Part shown: piece after piece, positions 8,801 to 19,600 of the stretch
Numbering within the stretch: position 1 is the stretch's first letter
How the letters are laid out: each line of letters opens with the position of its first letter
Assembly (NCBI RefSeq): GCF_900142935.1
Contig: NZ_FSRS01000001.1
Location: 1,808,001 to 1,872,000, forward strand
Reading direction: 5' to 3'
Origin: Rhodovulum sp. ES.010
GTDB lineage: Bacteria > Pseudomonadota > Alphaproteobacteria > Rhodobacterales > Rhodobacteraceae
Length of the DNA stretch: 64,000 nucleotides
Made by a program: the position numbers and the translations under genes
Notes under the pieces: model-generated
The model's database searches: none
Seen by the model: only the letters and a program-made list of their open reading frames with translations
What the model was told of the DNA's origin: nothing

Positions 8801-11800
8801 GATCGTGGTGCGGGAGGGAAAGGTCGCCCCCGAAACGGGCGATGCGGGCGCTTGGCCCGGCCAGGTCCGGATGGACCCGCGCGTCTCTCACGCGCTGACC
8901 CTGGAATTCGACCGGTTCGGCACCCCGCTGAAGCGCTTGGCGATCGGCTATCCGCGCCGATACGACGATCCTGCCGCACCGGACACTGCGCGGCGCACCC
9001 AGCGCGAGACGCGGATCACCTTGGCCGAGGCCGAGGTCACCAACGAGATCGACGGCCCCGACGCCCGCCGCACACCCGCCACCTGGCAGGTCACCGCGTG
9101 GGAACTGACCGGCTATGCCCCCTCGGGGCCGATGGACCTGTTTCGCGCCGAGGATTTCGTCTCCGTCGCACCCGGGGGTGCCGCCCGCGTCGAGGTGCTG
9201 CGCGACGCCGATATCGATCATGATGCGGAACCCGGCACAGGTCGCGTGCGCCGGCTCTTGTCGCGCTCGCGCACGCTCTTCCGGCGCGACGACCTGGACC
9301 GGGCGCTGCCGGCCGGCGAGCAGGGCGCGCTGGGGTTGATGCACGAGGCGCTGACCCTCGTGATGACCGAGGCGAATGTCGCGCGGCTTTACGGCGACAG
9401 GCTCGACCCCGAGACGCTGGCGCGGGTGACCGCCTTGGTCCGGGCCGATCGGCATACGGGCGATCCCGAGGGCGGCTGGTGGCGGCCTTCGGGGCGGCTA
9501 TTCCTGTCGCCCGCCAACGAAGCGACCCCGGCGGAGGAGCGCGCCCATGCACGCGCGCATTTCTACCTGCCGCACCGGCTTCGCGATCCGTTCCACCATC
9601 CCTCCAGGCCGAGCGAAAGCGCGATCCGTTACGACCGCTACGACCTGCTCGTCGCCGAGGCCGAGGATGCGCTGGGAAACCGCGTCACCGTTGGCGAACG
9701 CGCGCCCGATCCCGACGCGCCGCTGCTTGCGCCGGGACAGGATTACCGCGTGCTGCAACCGGCACGGATCACCGACGAGAACCGCAACCTCACCGAAATC
9801 GCCTTCGACGCGTTCGGACTTGCGACCGCGGTGGCGCGCTCCGGGAAGACCGGGCGTCTACAGCCCGAGGGCGACCGGCTGGACCTCGGGCTGCGGACCG
9901 ACCTGACCGATACCGACCTCGACCGGCTGTTCGCCGATCCCTCCGGTCCATTCGCGCGCGAGGTGCTGGGGTCGGCGACCACACGTAGTATATTCGATCC
10001 AAGACCGCTGCCCGGCGACCGCAGTCGACCCGCTGCTGCGTTGTCCCTCGCACGCGAGAATCACGGTGCAGACGCCGGGCGGATCGCCACTAGCATTGCC
10101 TATTTCGACGGCGCCGGAACACCGATTCAGACGAAGGGGCTGTTCACTCTTCCCGAGGCTCCAGACTCCTCGCCCCGTTGGATATGCAGCGGCTGGACGG
10201 TGCAGGACAACAAGGGCCGCCCAGTCCGGCGCTACGAGCCGTTCTTCACCGATACCCACGCTTTCGAATTCGACACTCGCCGCGGCGTCAGCCCGATTGT
10301 GTTCTACGATCCGCCGGGGCGCATGGTCGCCACCATGATGCCCGATCACACGTGGTCCAAGATCGTCCAAGGCCCGTGGCGCACGGCAAGCTGGGATGCG
10401 GGAGATACGGTGCTTATCGAAGACCCGCGCACCGATCTGGACGTGGGCGCCACCCTGGCGCGCCTGCCGGAAGAGGACCTGCTGCCCACCTGGCACAAGT
10501 CCCGGATCGCGGGTGGACACGGGCCCGATGCCGCGACCGCCGCGCGCCAGAGTGAAATCGCCGCGGCGACGCCTGCAGTCGCTTATACCGACAGCCTGGG
10601 CCGGACCGTCGCCACATTGACGCTTAACCGTACCCGCACGCCGGATGGGATCGACGAACGTATCGTGAGCGCCTCGGCACGCATTGACATCCAGGGCAAC
10701 CCGCTGGAGGTCGTCGATGCGCTGGCTCGGCGTGCGATGTCCTACGACTACGACATGACCGGCCAGCGTCTCCGGCAACGGTCGAACGAGGCCGGCACGC
10801 GGCTCACGCTCATCGATGCCGCCGGCAACCCGGCACTCTACTGGGACGGCCGCGATTATTGCAGGCGCACCGCCTATGATGTCCTGCGCCGTCCGACGGG
10901 GCTTTACCTGTCCGAGAAGGGCGAGCCCGAGGAACTGATCTCGGCATTGGTCTATGGCGAGGCGGCGGATGACGCAGAGGCGCGGAACATACGCGGCCGC
11001 GTCGTCGAGACCCGCGACCAGTCCGGTCTCGTGCTGGCCGAGCGTTTCGACTTCAAGGGCAATCTGGAGGTCACGTCGCGCCGGATCGCCACCGCCTTCG
11101 ACATCCGCGTGGACTGGTCGGGCGACGTTGAGCTCGAGAGCGACTGTTACGTGACCCGCTGCCGCTACGACGCCCTCGATCGACCCATCCAGACGATGCC
11201 CCCGCACCTTTCCGGCACGCGGCGGCACCACGTCGTCCAGCCGCGCTACGACCATCTTGGCAACGTGACGGCGATCGACGTCTGGCACGACCGCAACGCG
11301 CCGCCAGAAGGGCTGCTCGATCCCGAAAGCGATGTCTCGTCCGAGGCGGGCATCCACGCCATCAAATACGATGCGCGTGGCCGCCGGATCGCGACACGCT
11401 TTGCCAACGGCATCGAGACGCGATTCGCCTATGACCCCGAGACGTTCCGTTTGGTCCGTATCGAGACGACCCGCGGCGGGGACCGGCTGCAGGACCTCGG
11501 CTACACTTACGACGCCGTGGCCCATGTGACCCATATCCGTGACGCATCGGCCCAGCCGCTGTTTTTCCGCAATCAGGTGGTCGCACCCGACCAGACCTTC
11601 GAGCACGATGCCCTCGGCCAGTTGACCGCCGCAACCGGGAGGATCCACCTGGGCCAATGGGGCGGTCCTGCCGTGTATGGTCCCGGCAGCCCAACCGCCG
11701 CGCTGCTAGCCCATCCAAACGACGGCGCGGCGCTAGCACGTTATCGCGAGACCTATACCTATGACGATGCCGGCAACCTGGTCGAGATGCGCCAGCGCGT

Positions 11801-13610
11801 GGCGGCGCATCCCGGCGCCAGTTGGGCACGCCGCTACACCTATGACGAACCCGGTGCGCTGAGCCCCACGCTGCCTTCGAACCGGCTCAGCGCCACCTAT
11901 CTGGGCGAGACCGCCGAGCCGGTCGCCGGCTACGATGCCCATGGCAGCATGCTGGGCATGCCGCACCTGGCCGAGATGGCATGGGACCATGTCGACCGGC
12001 TGAAGATGACCCGCCGGACCGAGGGCGCCGCCGGCGAGCGCACCTGGTATGTCTACGACGGCGGTGGCGAACGGGTCCGGAAGGTCACCACCGATGCAAA
12101 GGGCCGCATTCGCCACGAACGCCTCTACCTGTCCGGCGGGGTCGAGATTTTCCGCCGCCGCGGGGCCGGGCCGCTGACGCGAGAGACCCTGATTCTCACC
12201 GACGGCGCCGAACGCTTCGCGGTGGTCGAGACGCGGCTATTGGGCGAGGAACCGAAGACGCCGCGGCGCTTGGTTCGCGTGCAGATCGGCACCCACCAGG
12301 GCTCGGTCGCGCTCGAACTCGACGGTGCGGCGCGCATCCTGTCGATGCAGGAGTTCTCCCCCTATGGCAGCCGCACCTACCTTGCCGTGGCGAACGACAT
12401 CGAGGCCCCCCGCCACGCCTATACGGGCCAGGAGCTCGACGGAGAGACGGGTTTCCAGCGCCACGGGTTGCGCTACTACGCCCCCTGGCTCGGGCGATGG
12501 ACCAGCGCGGATCCCTTAGGCGTAAGGGATGGGTTCAACCTTTACGAATACGTGCATTCCAGACCGGAGTCTGCGCGCGACAGGACCGGCGCGGCGGACG
12601 AGGGAGTCGCCACGATTGCCAAATGGCTTCAGGGATTCGTCGACTCGGTCCCGGAGGACGAATACAAGCACCTCTCGGCTCTCGATCCCGAGTGGCAGGG
12701 AACGACTGCGGCCACCCGAGGGACACGCTACCATACAGTGCTAGAAGCTGCGACCCAGTTCGGCTGGAACAACGATGTCGGCGCCGATACGACCCGCGTG
12801 CTCTCAGAAATACATTTCGATACCCACGGGAATCTGTCTGCCATTGAGACCCCGCCAGGCGCCGCATTAAAGGACTATCGAACCGCAGATATCGGAATCC
12901 TAAAGGAGGGATTGAGTCGAGAAATCATCGCGGCTCGGCTCGATGCCGGAGAAACCGTAAAAGCAGCTGATGTTCTAGATGCAGCCGTCGACTACAAGAC
13001 CGGAAGAGCCAGACTGAAGAAGAAAAAGGCGTTCGAGGCTCTCACCGATATTCCCTATGTCAAACTGGCGAAGGGCGGCGATCTTGTCGGCGACGTTTCA
13101 AAGGCCCTTGATGCCGCCGGAAACGCGATCAAGGCAACCAGTGTGCTCTCGAGGATCGACACGCCGAACAGGGGACTCCTTGGCGGGCTGATTGGGGCGG
13201 GTTTATGGTCTTGGCTGAAACCCGTGGCCGCCTGGGCCGGCCCGGCCGGAGATGCTCTCGAAATAACCGTCGGTGCTTCGAAGGTCGCATCCTCCCCGCC
13301 GGAAAAAAGAGAGCAGGTCGCGAAAGAAGAAGCTTTCGGTTTCGGGGGCGGTTTCCTCGGTGCGGCCGGCGGCGCGGCTCTCGCGGCTGTCTTTTGTGCC
13401 GAAACGGCTGGCATTGGATGCGTCATTCTCGGCCTCGGTCTCGCAGGTGGCGGCGGTTTTGCCGGTGATGCGGCAGGGCGAGAATTGGCTAAGCAGACCG
13501 AATCCGCCTCTCCGATCATGAGGGAGGACGACGAGTACATCTACTTCCCCGGAGAGGCGATAAACAAGAAGACCTACAAATTCGAGCTGCGTCCCGGTCC
13601 GAAGTTCTAG
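5835..13610 (+). CDS. Tc toxin TcB-TcC fusion (SpvB/TcdB plus RHS) with a predicted nuclease C-terminal toxin
   Basis: The protein has 2591 residues; the start ATG at 5835 is preceded by GGGAGG. Domains in order: SpvB/TcaC N-terminal domain (about 27-360, with PLGYGWALS); five DGDG/TGDG-type FG-GAP (VCBS) blades (about 440-690); TcdB middle domains (about 700-1030); many RHS/YD repeats (about 1450-2150); and an RHS core ending in TSADPLG and NLYEYVHSRPESARDRTG (about 2172-2250). The core end retains the aspartates of the self-cleaving TcC protease site although the usual DPxG is DRTG. The final 340 residues are the variable toxin. They contain RGTRYH (about 2295), TADIGIL (about 2347) and VDYKTG (about 2385), matching RecB/Cas4-like PD-(D/E)XK nuclease motifs, followed by a glycine-rich hydrophobic segment. 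In the Tc family the B-C cocoon encapsulates the toxin and docks on TcA. The next gene encodes TcA, 33 nt downstream. Confidence 0.88.
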   Translation: MEGTSAEFGKAPYQPGESAQGTGDGAGDAGLRLPQIEVPKGGGAIRATAEAFSANPATGAGSLSIPIGLSPGRGGFGPRLAASYASSAGNGPLGYGWALSVAGIRRKTSRGLPRYDATDVFQMAGAEDLVPVDRAADRRDGYEIRRFMPRIEGGFARIEQWRDLSTDAVHWRTISRANITTLFGLDPEARVANPADPGRVFEWLVSESHDDKGNLIRYRYVAEDGRGIDTAAPGEVGRTRGAARYLKSIHWGNRVSRLINPMEARRDWLFSAVLDYGEDHVEALPRDPVHDADAQHLRVRASVAPRRAWAPRPDPFSTYRAGFELRLHRRCERVLMFHHFEELGVGPCLVSATEFEFDDFAGPAPGSDAERVHQGSSRYGSFLRRARQVGYVRTAPDSDIYIARSAPEVEFDYSRPVLDDRARTLSGDALENLPQGVDGERYQWLDLDGDGLPGILARRSGAWFFKPNLGSGRFGVVRPLTRPSIATGRETFVDLSGDGQLDVAVMAGPTPGYYERTAQAGWTTFRHFESRPEIDFDDPNLRFVDLTGDGLADILITGDEVFTWYPSEGEAGFGTAARTSLPWEQAEGPRIVFSDGEGAVHLADMTGDGLSDLVQIRNGMVAFWPNLGYGRFGARVVMACSPWFDTPDLFDPRRVRLADIDGSGPTDILYLGRDGVRLYFNASGNGWSREARLESLPPIDATAVVAVADILGTGTACLVWSTKLPGGALGPIRYVDLMHDGKPHLLTASRNNRGLETRVSYAPSTRFFLEDRAKGRPWATRLPFPVHVVERTETVDHVARTRFVSRFTYHHGHYDGHEREFGGFAQVDQIDTDELAALSAAGELGPPANVDATSYTPPVLSRRWFHTGAHLDAGPLSAYFAGRLGRDRGEYFREPGLRETEVQALLLPDGTLPEGLDDDERREAARALRGALLREEVFALDGTDTEPLPYVVTERRQEVRCLQRRGGNRFGVFLPLDVESLTFTYDRQQIVVREGKVAPETGDAGAWPGQVRMDPRVSHALTLEFDRFGTPLKRLAIGYPRRYDDPAAPDTARRTQRETRITLAEAEVTNEIDGPDARRTPATWQVTAWELTGYAPSGPMDLFRAEDFVSVAPGGAARVEVLRDADIDHDAEPGTGRVRRLLSRSRTLFRRDDLDRALPAGEQGALGLMHEALTLVMTEANVARLYGDRLDPETLARVTALVRADRHTGDPEGGWWRPSGRLFLSPANEATPAEERAHARAHFYLPHRLRDPFHHPSRPSESAIRYDRYDLLVAEAEDALGNRVTVGERAPDPDAPLLAPGQDYRVLQPARITDENRNLTEIAFDAFGLATAVARSGKTGRLQPEGDRLDLGLRTDLTDTDLDRLFADPSGPFAREVLGSATTRSIFDPRPLPGDRSRPAAALSLARENHGADAGRIATSIAYFDGAGTPIQTKGLFTLPEAPDSSPRWICSGWTVQDNKGRPVRRYEPFFTDTHAFEFDTRRGVSPIVFYDPPGRMVATMMPDHTWSKIVQGPWRTASWDAGDTVLIEDPRTDLDVGATLARLPEEDLLPTWHKSRIAGGHGPDAATAARQSEIAAATPAVAYTDSLGRTVATLTLNRTRTPDGIDERIVSASARIDIQGNPLEVVDALARRAMSYDYDMTGQRLRQRSNEAGTRLTLIDAAGNPALYWDGRDYCRRTAYDVLRRPTGLYLSEKGEPEELISALVYGEAADDAEARNIRGRVVETRDQSGLVLAERFDFKGNLEVTSRRIATAFDIRVDWSGDVELESDCYVTRCRYDALDRPIQTMPPHLSGTRRHHVVQPRYDHLGNVTAIDVWHDRNAPPEGLLDPESDVSSEAGIHAIKYDARGRRIATRFANGIETRFAYDPETFRLVRIETTRGGDRLQDLGYTYDAVAHVTHIRDASAQPLFFRNQVVAPDQTFEHDALGQLTAATGRIHLGQWGGPAVYGPGSPTAALLAHPNDGAALARYRETYTYDDAGNLVEMRQRVAAHPGASWARRYTYDEPGALSPTLPSNRLSATYLGETAEPVAGYDAHGSMLGMPHLAEMAWDHVDRLKMTRRTEGAAGERTWYVYDGGGERVRKVTTDAKGRIRHERLYLSGGVEIFRRRGAGPLTRETLILTDGAERFAVVETRLLGEEPKTPRRLVRVQIGTHQGSVALELDGAARILSMQEFSPYGSRTYLAVANDIEAPRHAYTGQELDGETGFQRHGLRYYAPWLGRWTSADPLGVRDGFNLYEYVHSRPESARDRTGAADEGVATIAKWLQGFVDSVPEDEYKHLSALDPEWQGTTAATRGTRYHTVLEAATQFGWNNDVGADTTRVLSEIHFDTHGNLSAIETPPGAALKDYRTADIGILKEGLSREIIAARLDAGETVKAADVLDAAVDYKTGRARLKKKKAFEALTDIPYVKLAKGGDLVGDVSKALDAAGNAIKATSVLSRIDTPNRGLLGGLIGAGLWSWLKPVAAWAGPAGDALEITVGASKVASSPPEKREQVAKEEAFGFGGGFLGAAGGAALAAVFCAETAGIGCVILGLGLAGGGGFAGDAAGRELAKQTESASPIMREDDEYIYFPGEAINKKTYKFELRPGPKF

Positions 13611-13643
13611 TGCCAGCAGGGAAATCTTTCAGAGGACTCCGAT

Positions 13644-16600
13644 ATGCCCCGTCTCATCGCCATCCGACTCCTCCCGGAACACCCGGTCACGGCTGCGGCC
13701 TTCGCGGATTATCTCGACGGGCTGACAGTCACGGTGTTCGACGCCTCCTTCGACGACCCGGGCGCCGAGGGGCCGGGGGCGGAGATCGGTTCAGCGGCCT
13801 ATATCGCGCCAACGGTGCCGATCGACGTCTCGCCGACGGGTGCGCCGCAGCACGATGCCGACACGCGCATCGTGCAGCATTTCGGGGCTCACCCGACCAA
13901 CCCGCTGGCCGACGACGTGATGTTCTCGGTCGCGACCGCGCTGATCGAGGTGCCGGACGGCACGCCCGCGGCCGAGCACGAGACGGTGGACCTGCGCATC
14001 ACGCTGGAACGCGGCGGCGCGGCGATCGAGCATAAGCGGCGCTATTTCAACGTGGCGATGCGCAACGGCAGCCTGCCGGGCGATCCGGTGAACTATCCCG
14101 ACCTCGAATTGGACGGCCAGCCCTTCGTCAGCCTCTATCTCTATTTGCCCGCGCCGGGGCTTGAGACCGGTGGTTCGCTCAACGTGCCAGAATACGGGAC
14201 CGCGCCGCATTTCGATTTGTTGCTTAGCGCGGTGGAGGGCGTTCTGAACGACGATCCGGGCAATACCGACGAAATCGCCGACCTGACGCCGATCCAGGCG
14301 CGTCACGTCGCGACCGAAATCGTATGGCAACGGTCTGCCCGGCCCCTGCCCGTGCCTGACGCTTCTCTCGACCACATCTACACCGGGCCCCACGACACAG
14401 GGTCCCAGATGGACCGCGCGCGCGCGACCTTCGAGGGCGACCTGAAATCCTACCAGGTCAGCAACGACGCCACGGCAGACCGGCTGGCGAATTTCGTCTT
14501 CGCGCTGTCGGCAGCCCTGCGGATCGCGCGCCAGACCGAGGAACCCGAGTTCAGCGATACCGCCGCGATCGAGGTGCCGGTCGATACCGCCACGCCCGAG
14601 GCCGCCGCGCGGGTCAAGCTGACCGGGATTGCCACGGTGACGCCCTTCGAGGTGCCGGCCGCCTATGTCTACGCCCTGACCGCCGTGCTGCCGCTTCAGG
14701 TCACCCCCGAACAGCGGTTTGACTTGGTGCGGATGGCCGCGGAGGCCAGCAGCGTCTCGACCCTCGAAGAGGCGCTGCACAACGACATCATCGCGCTCGA
14801 TCCGAATGTCAACGTGGCCCAGGCCGCGCGGCGGCTGGCCGCGCTCGGCCGCGCCCGCGAAACGGGACTGCCCGAGTGTCCGATCGCGCCGGGATCCGGT
14901 GCGCGCGACCTCGTCGATGGCTGGCTGGCTTTCGAGGGCGAGGACATCGCTGGGTTCTGGCCCGGCATGACCGCGGCCGAACGGGCGGGTCACTTCGAGA
15001 TCGTGCTGCGCGCCGTCACCCGAAACCACGCCGCCCTGATGGCGGCGCTTGTCTCTCCCTCACCGCCCACGGTGACCACCGTGGACGAGCTGGCCGCGCT
15101 GCCCGACGACGTCTGGCGCGGGCTGTTCCAGGCCAATCCCGCGCTGCTGCCGCCGTTCACCCATCCCGGATCGGTGGACGAGCAGGCCGACACCTTCCTG
15201 CGCCACATGCGCAAGTTCTTCAATGCCGCCATCGCCCTGAGCGCCCCCGATCCGGTTGCGCCCGGCGCGCTTCCGCTGCTCGATCCGCCGGTCGACGACC
15301 TGATCGCGGCACTCGATGCGCAGATTGGCGGGCTCGATCTCGACACCTTCGATCCGGCGGCGAACGCGGCGGCGCTCGATGCGGTCTTCCCCGGCGATCC
15401 CGAGGGCCGCGCGCGTTTCGAGGCGTGGATCGGCTGCCTTCAGGCGGCGCTCGGCCTCGCGGCAGGGATCGTGCCCGACGCGCTCCGGTTCTCGGTGGCC
15501 GAGGCGCTTTGGGCGCGGGGCTTCATCCGTCCGGACGACCTGGACGGGCTGGACCTTGCCACCTTCACCGAGGCGCTGGTCGGCACCGTCGCCCATGACC
15601 ACGCCGCCACGATCTTCGCCAATGCCGCGGCCGCAGGGGCGACACCGGCCGAGCCGGTCGGCCCGTTCGCGCCGGTCAACCCGTGGGGGGCGCTTGCCAA
15701 CTGCATCCCGCCCAAGCACCTGTCACCGCTCGGCCCGGTCGCCTATCTCAAGGAGTTGCTGCAGGTCGCCGAGACCGCCACCTGCCAGGCGCCGCTGGCC
15801 GAGGCTGACGCGACGACGCTGGGTGCCGCGCTGGCCGGCCGGAGGGGGCCGATCGGCGATCTGTCGGCCAGTCATCCGAATGCCTGTGTCGCGCTTCCTC
15901 TGATCGACATCGTCAACGAGTCGCTGGAACGTATGGTGGCGACCGGCGGCGTGCCCGGCGCGATCCACGACACCCACCGCGACACCCTGGGCGGCCACGT
16001 CCCGCATACGAACCCGGCCCCGCCCGCGGGTGCGACGACGCACGATGCCGAGACGCTTTTCGGGGCGTTGCCCGAACACTCGACCCCGGCCATACCGACG
16101 GCCGAGCAATCCGCCTGGGATGTGCTGGCCTCGGATTTCTCGGCCTGTCCGCTGCCCTACAATCAACCGATCGACGTGACGCGCAGTTATCTCTCGGCGA
16201 TGGGAACCAGCCGCTACGCCACGATGCGCGCCTTCACCCGCGAAATCCACGACTTCGTGCTGGATCCCGGCTCCCCGCCGTCCGAGTTCAGAAGCCACCA
16301 GTGGCGCTATCCCGTGCGCCTGCCCCTCGCGCTGGAATATCTCTGCATAGCGGCCCAGGAATACGATGTGCTCTACAGCCCGGGGGCGCTGGGTCCGGCG
16401 ACGCTGCCCGCGCATTACGGGTTTCCGACCCCGCAGGGCCTGGATCCCGATGCCTGGATGGAGGTCGTCCGCATCCTCTCGGTATTCCTCGAACGGACCT
16501 GCCTCGACTACTGCCAGTTCCGCGACCTGGTCGCTTCCGGCTTCGTCTCGATCACCGTTTTCCACGGCGAGAGCCAGCGCGAAGACCTTCCCCTTTGCGA

Positions 16601-19600
16601 GCCCTGCTGCCTGGAAGAGCATCGGCTACTGTTCCCAGACGATCCCGACTTTTTCGGCCCGCTCAAGCGCCTGTCGGTGTTTATCCGCCTCTGGCGCCGG
16701 ATGCAGGAGATGGAAACCACCGCCTACAGCTTTGCCGAGCTGGCGGACATCGCCAACGTGCTGACACTCTTCAACGGCAACACCGCGAATGCCGATTTCA
16801 TGCGCCAGTTCGCAGCCTTCCAGATGCTGTGCGACGATTTCGGGCTGCTCCTCACCGATCCCGCCGATCCGCCCGCCGCCACGGCCAGCGGCGCCTCGCG
16901 CACCCATCTGTTGGCCTTCTGGGTGCCGGGGGCGGCCAAGGCCGACTGGGCGCTCGACCACCTGCTGGCGCAAATCCAGCAATACGCGATCAGCCACTAC
17001 CACTGCCCGTGCCGGCCTCCGGAATTCCTCAAGATCCTGCGCCGTAACATGGACCCGCTGTCGCGCCTCGCGGGCTTCGATCCCGACACGCCCGGCCGGG
17101 AATGGAACGCCCATCCCACGCACACGCTTCGGATGGCCGAGCTTCTGGCCAAGATCTACGCGTCGCGATTCCAGGTGGGCGAGCTTCTGTTCCTGTTCAC
17201 CACCGATCCGCAGCTTCAGGGCGGCGACCCCTATCCGGCCCAGACGGACAACGAAAGCGGCGATCTGTCCTTCGAGGTGCCCGACAACGAGGTCGAGAAC
17301 GGGCTGCTGGCGCTCCGCCACAAGCTGCGTGCCGTCGAGGTCGACACCGAGGAAGCGAGTGCGTGGAGCTGGGCGCGCATCGGCGCCACTCTGGTCGAGA
17401 CCTACGGTCTGCCCGAGGGTGATCCGCGCTGGGCCGAGCTGGGGACGCATTTCTTCCCCGAGATCCTCGAGGGCGAAGGCGAAACCGTCGCCTCTGCCGA
17501 CCGCGTCTACCGCCAGGCTCTTCCGGCCGGCGCGACCTCGGCCGCGATGTGGAATACGCCCCAGGGTCCGTTCCGGTACATCTCGAGCACCCAAGAGCTC
17601 GAGATCTCGGTGCCCCTCGTCGATGCCGACGTCATCGCCAAGCTTGCCCGCATCCGGCAGCTGACGTTCCAGGAACGCGATGCGGTCAACCGGCTCTACA
17701 TGGCGCCACGGGAATTGCTGGCGGTCTTTGCCTTCCTGTTCGAGAACCAGCGCGAGGCCGAACGCGCGCTGATCGAGGAAACCGACCCTGACCGCCGCTG
17801 GACGTGGTTCCAGCGCAATTTCGCCCGCTTCGACGCGCGAAGCCATGCCATCGCTGGGCACGTGGCCGAGCATCTGGACCGCGTGACCGGCGACACGAAA
17901 CCGGACGGTCCCGAAACTGCGCTGCTGCTGATGCGGCATCTCTGGGCGGACGAAAATAACGCGACCGCGCCTTGGGAGGATGACAGCGGCGCGGTGCCGC
18001 CCGTCGCGTGGGGGCCGCGGCCGAATGGCGGTGCGTTCCATGCCTTGCACGGCGTGGTCGGCACCGGCCTGATCGCGGAATATCGCGGCGCCTCGGGGCT
18101 GGTCCGCTGGCGCGAGACCCGCGGCGGCATCGACGCGTTCGGCAAGGCCGAGAACGCCGCCAACGCCCCGCTGCCGACGCTGATCCCGGCGATGGACACG
18201 ACCCTCACGGCCGAACAGCTCGACTACGTGGCGATCCGCAACGGCTTTGCCATGGGCACGGTGCGCGGAACCCCCGTAGGCGGCGCCGAACCGTTCACGC
18301 TACTGTGGCGGGGCCTTCTCCTGATCGAGGAAGCCGGCCGCTACGGGTTCAGCGCCGGTGCGCCGACACCGGATGGAACGCGCCCCGATTTCGAGGCGTT
18401 GCGCCGGTTCCACCGCTGGCGGGTGCGGCTTCAGCAAGGTCAGAAAAGCTGGGTCCTTTTGGCAAACGATTTCGGCGAAGAGGCCCCGGCCGACTGCACC
18501 AAGCCGGTCCACTTGGAACGCGGCTTCTATGACATCACGATCGAATTCGAGCGGCTGCCGCTGGTTCTCGACGGGCCCGAAGACGTTTGCGCACAGACCA
18601 CGGGCTTTGAGATCAAGTACGAGGGGCCGGATGCCGGCGAAGGCTGGAGCACGATCCCCCACGACAAGCTCTTCATCGGCACCGGAGAGCGGCTTGACCG
18701 CGATCTCGACACCGCCACTACGCCGCCGGGCGCGTTCGGCGTGCTGGGCACCCGGCACGTGATCAGCGTGCGCTCGATGCGCCGCACGATGCAGCGGCTC
18801 TTCAAGGCCATGCTGTTCGCCGACCGTCTCGACCTCGGCGCATTGCCGAGGTCGGATAGCGGCCAGTCCGAGCTTGGCTACATGCTGTCCCAGCCGCAGG
18901 CGTTTTCCGGCCAGTCCTATTACGATCCCGGTGGCGGCTTCCAGGCCCACCGTGCGGATTTCGACTTCAACCTCCTGCCGGTGCTCGACAATTACCATCC
19001 GCCCCTGCCCGCCGACGATTCCCGCGCCGGACCGTCGGCGCAGCGCGTGTCGGCGCTTTTCGATTGGTGGGAGCGGCTGTTCGACTACACGGTGATGCGC
19101 GAGCAGACCGCGAAAAGCCCCGAACCGAAGGCCTGGCTGACCTTCCACGAGGCCGCAGAGCTGCATGTCGATCCGCCCGCCCAGCTCTTGCGCCATATCG
19201 ATGTCGACATGCGCCACGCGCCGCTGGTCCTGCGGTATTTCGATCCGGCGCTGACGCCGTTACCCTTCGACGTGACGAGTGCGGACCTGGTGGACGAGCG
19301 CTGGACGATCCGGGTCTGGCATGCCGACCTGTGGCTCGATGCGCTTCGCGCCGCCTTCCTCGAAGCCGACATCGACCCGGCCGAACCGCATCTCTGGGCC
19401 TCTGATCCTCCCGAGATGGTGGGTCTAGAGAATCTCACCCGTTTCTACCGCGATGGAACTATCGAGAACGGTGCCCCGCGCCGTTATGCCGAGATACGCG
19501 CGCTGAACGACGGGCTGAGGCGCCGCGGACGCGACGCGCTGCTCGCCTATCTCACCGCGATGAACCGCATTGCGCTACCCTGGGGCGGGTTCGCCACAGC

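Noticed and set aside
7572..9455. 627-residue minus-strand frame inside the Tc toxin gene
   Set aside because: Shadow frame; the plus strand carries continuous SpvB, VCBS and TcdB domains.
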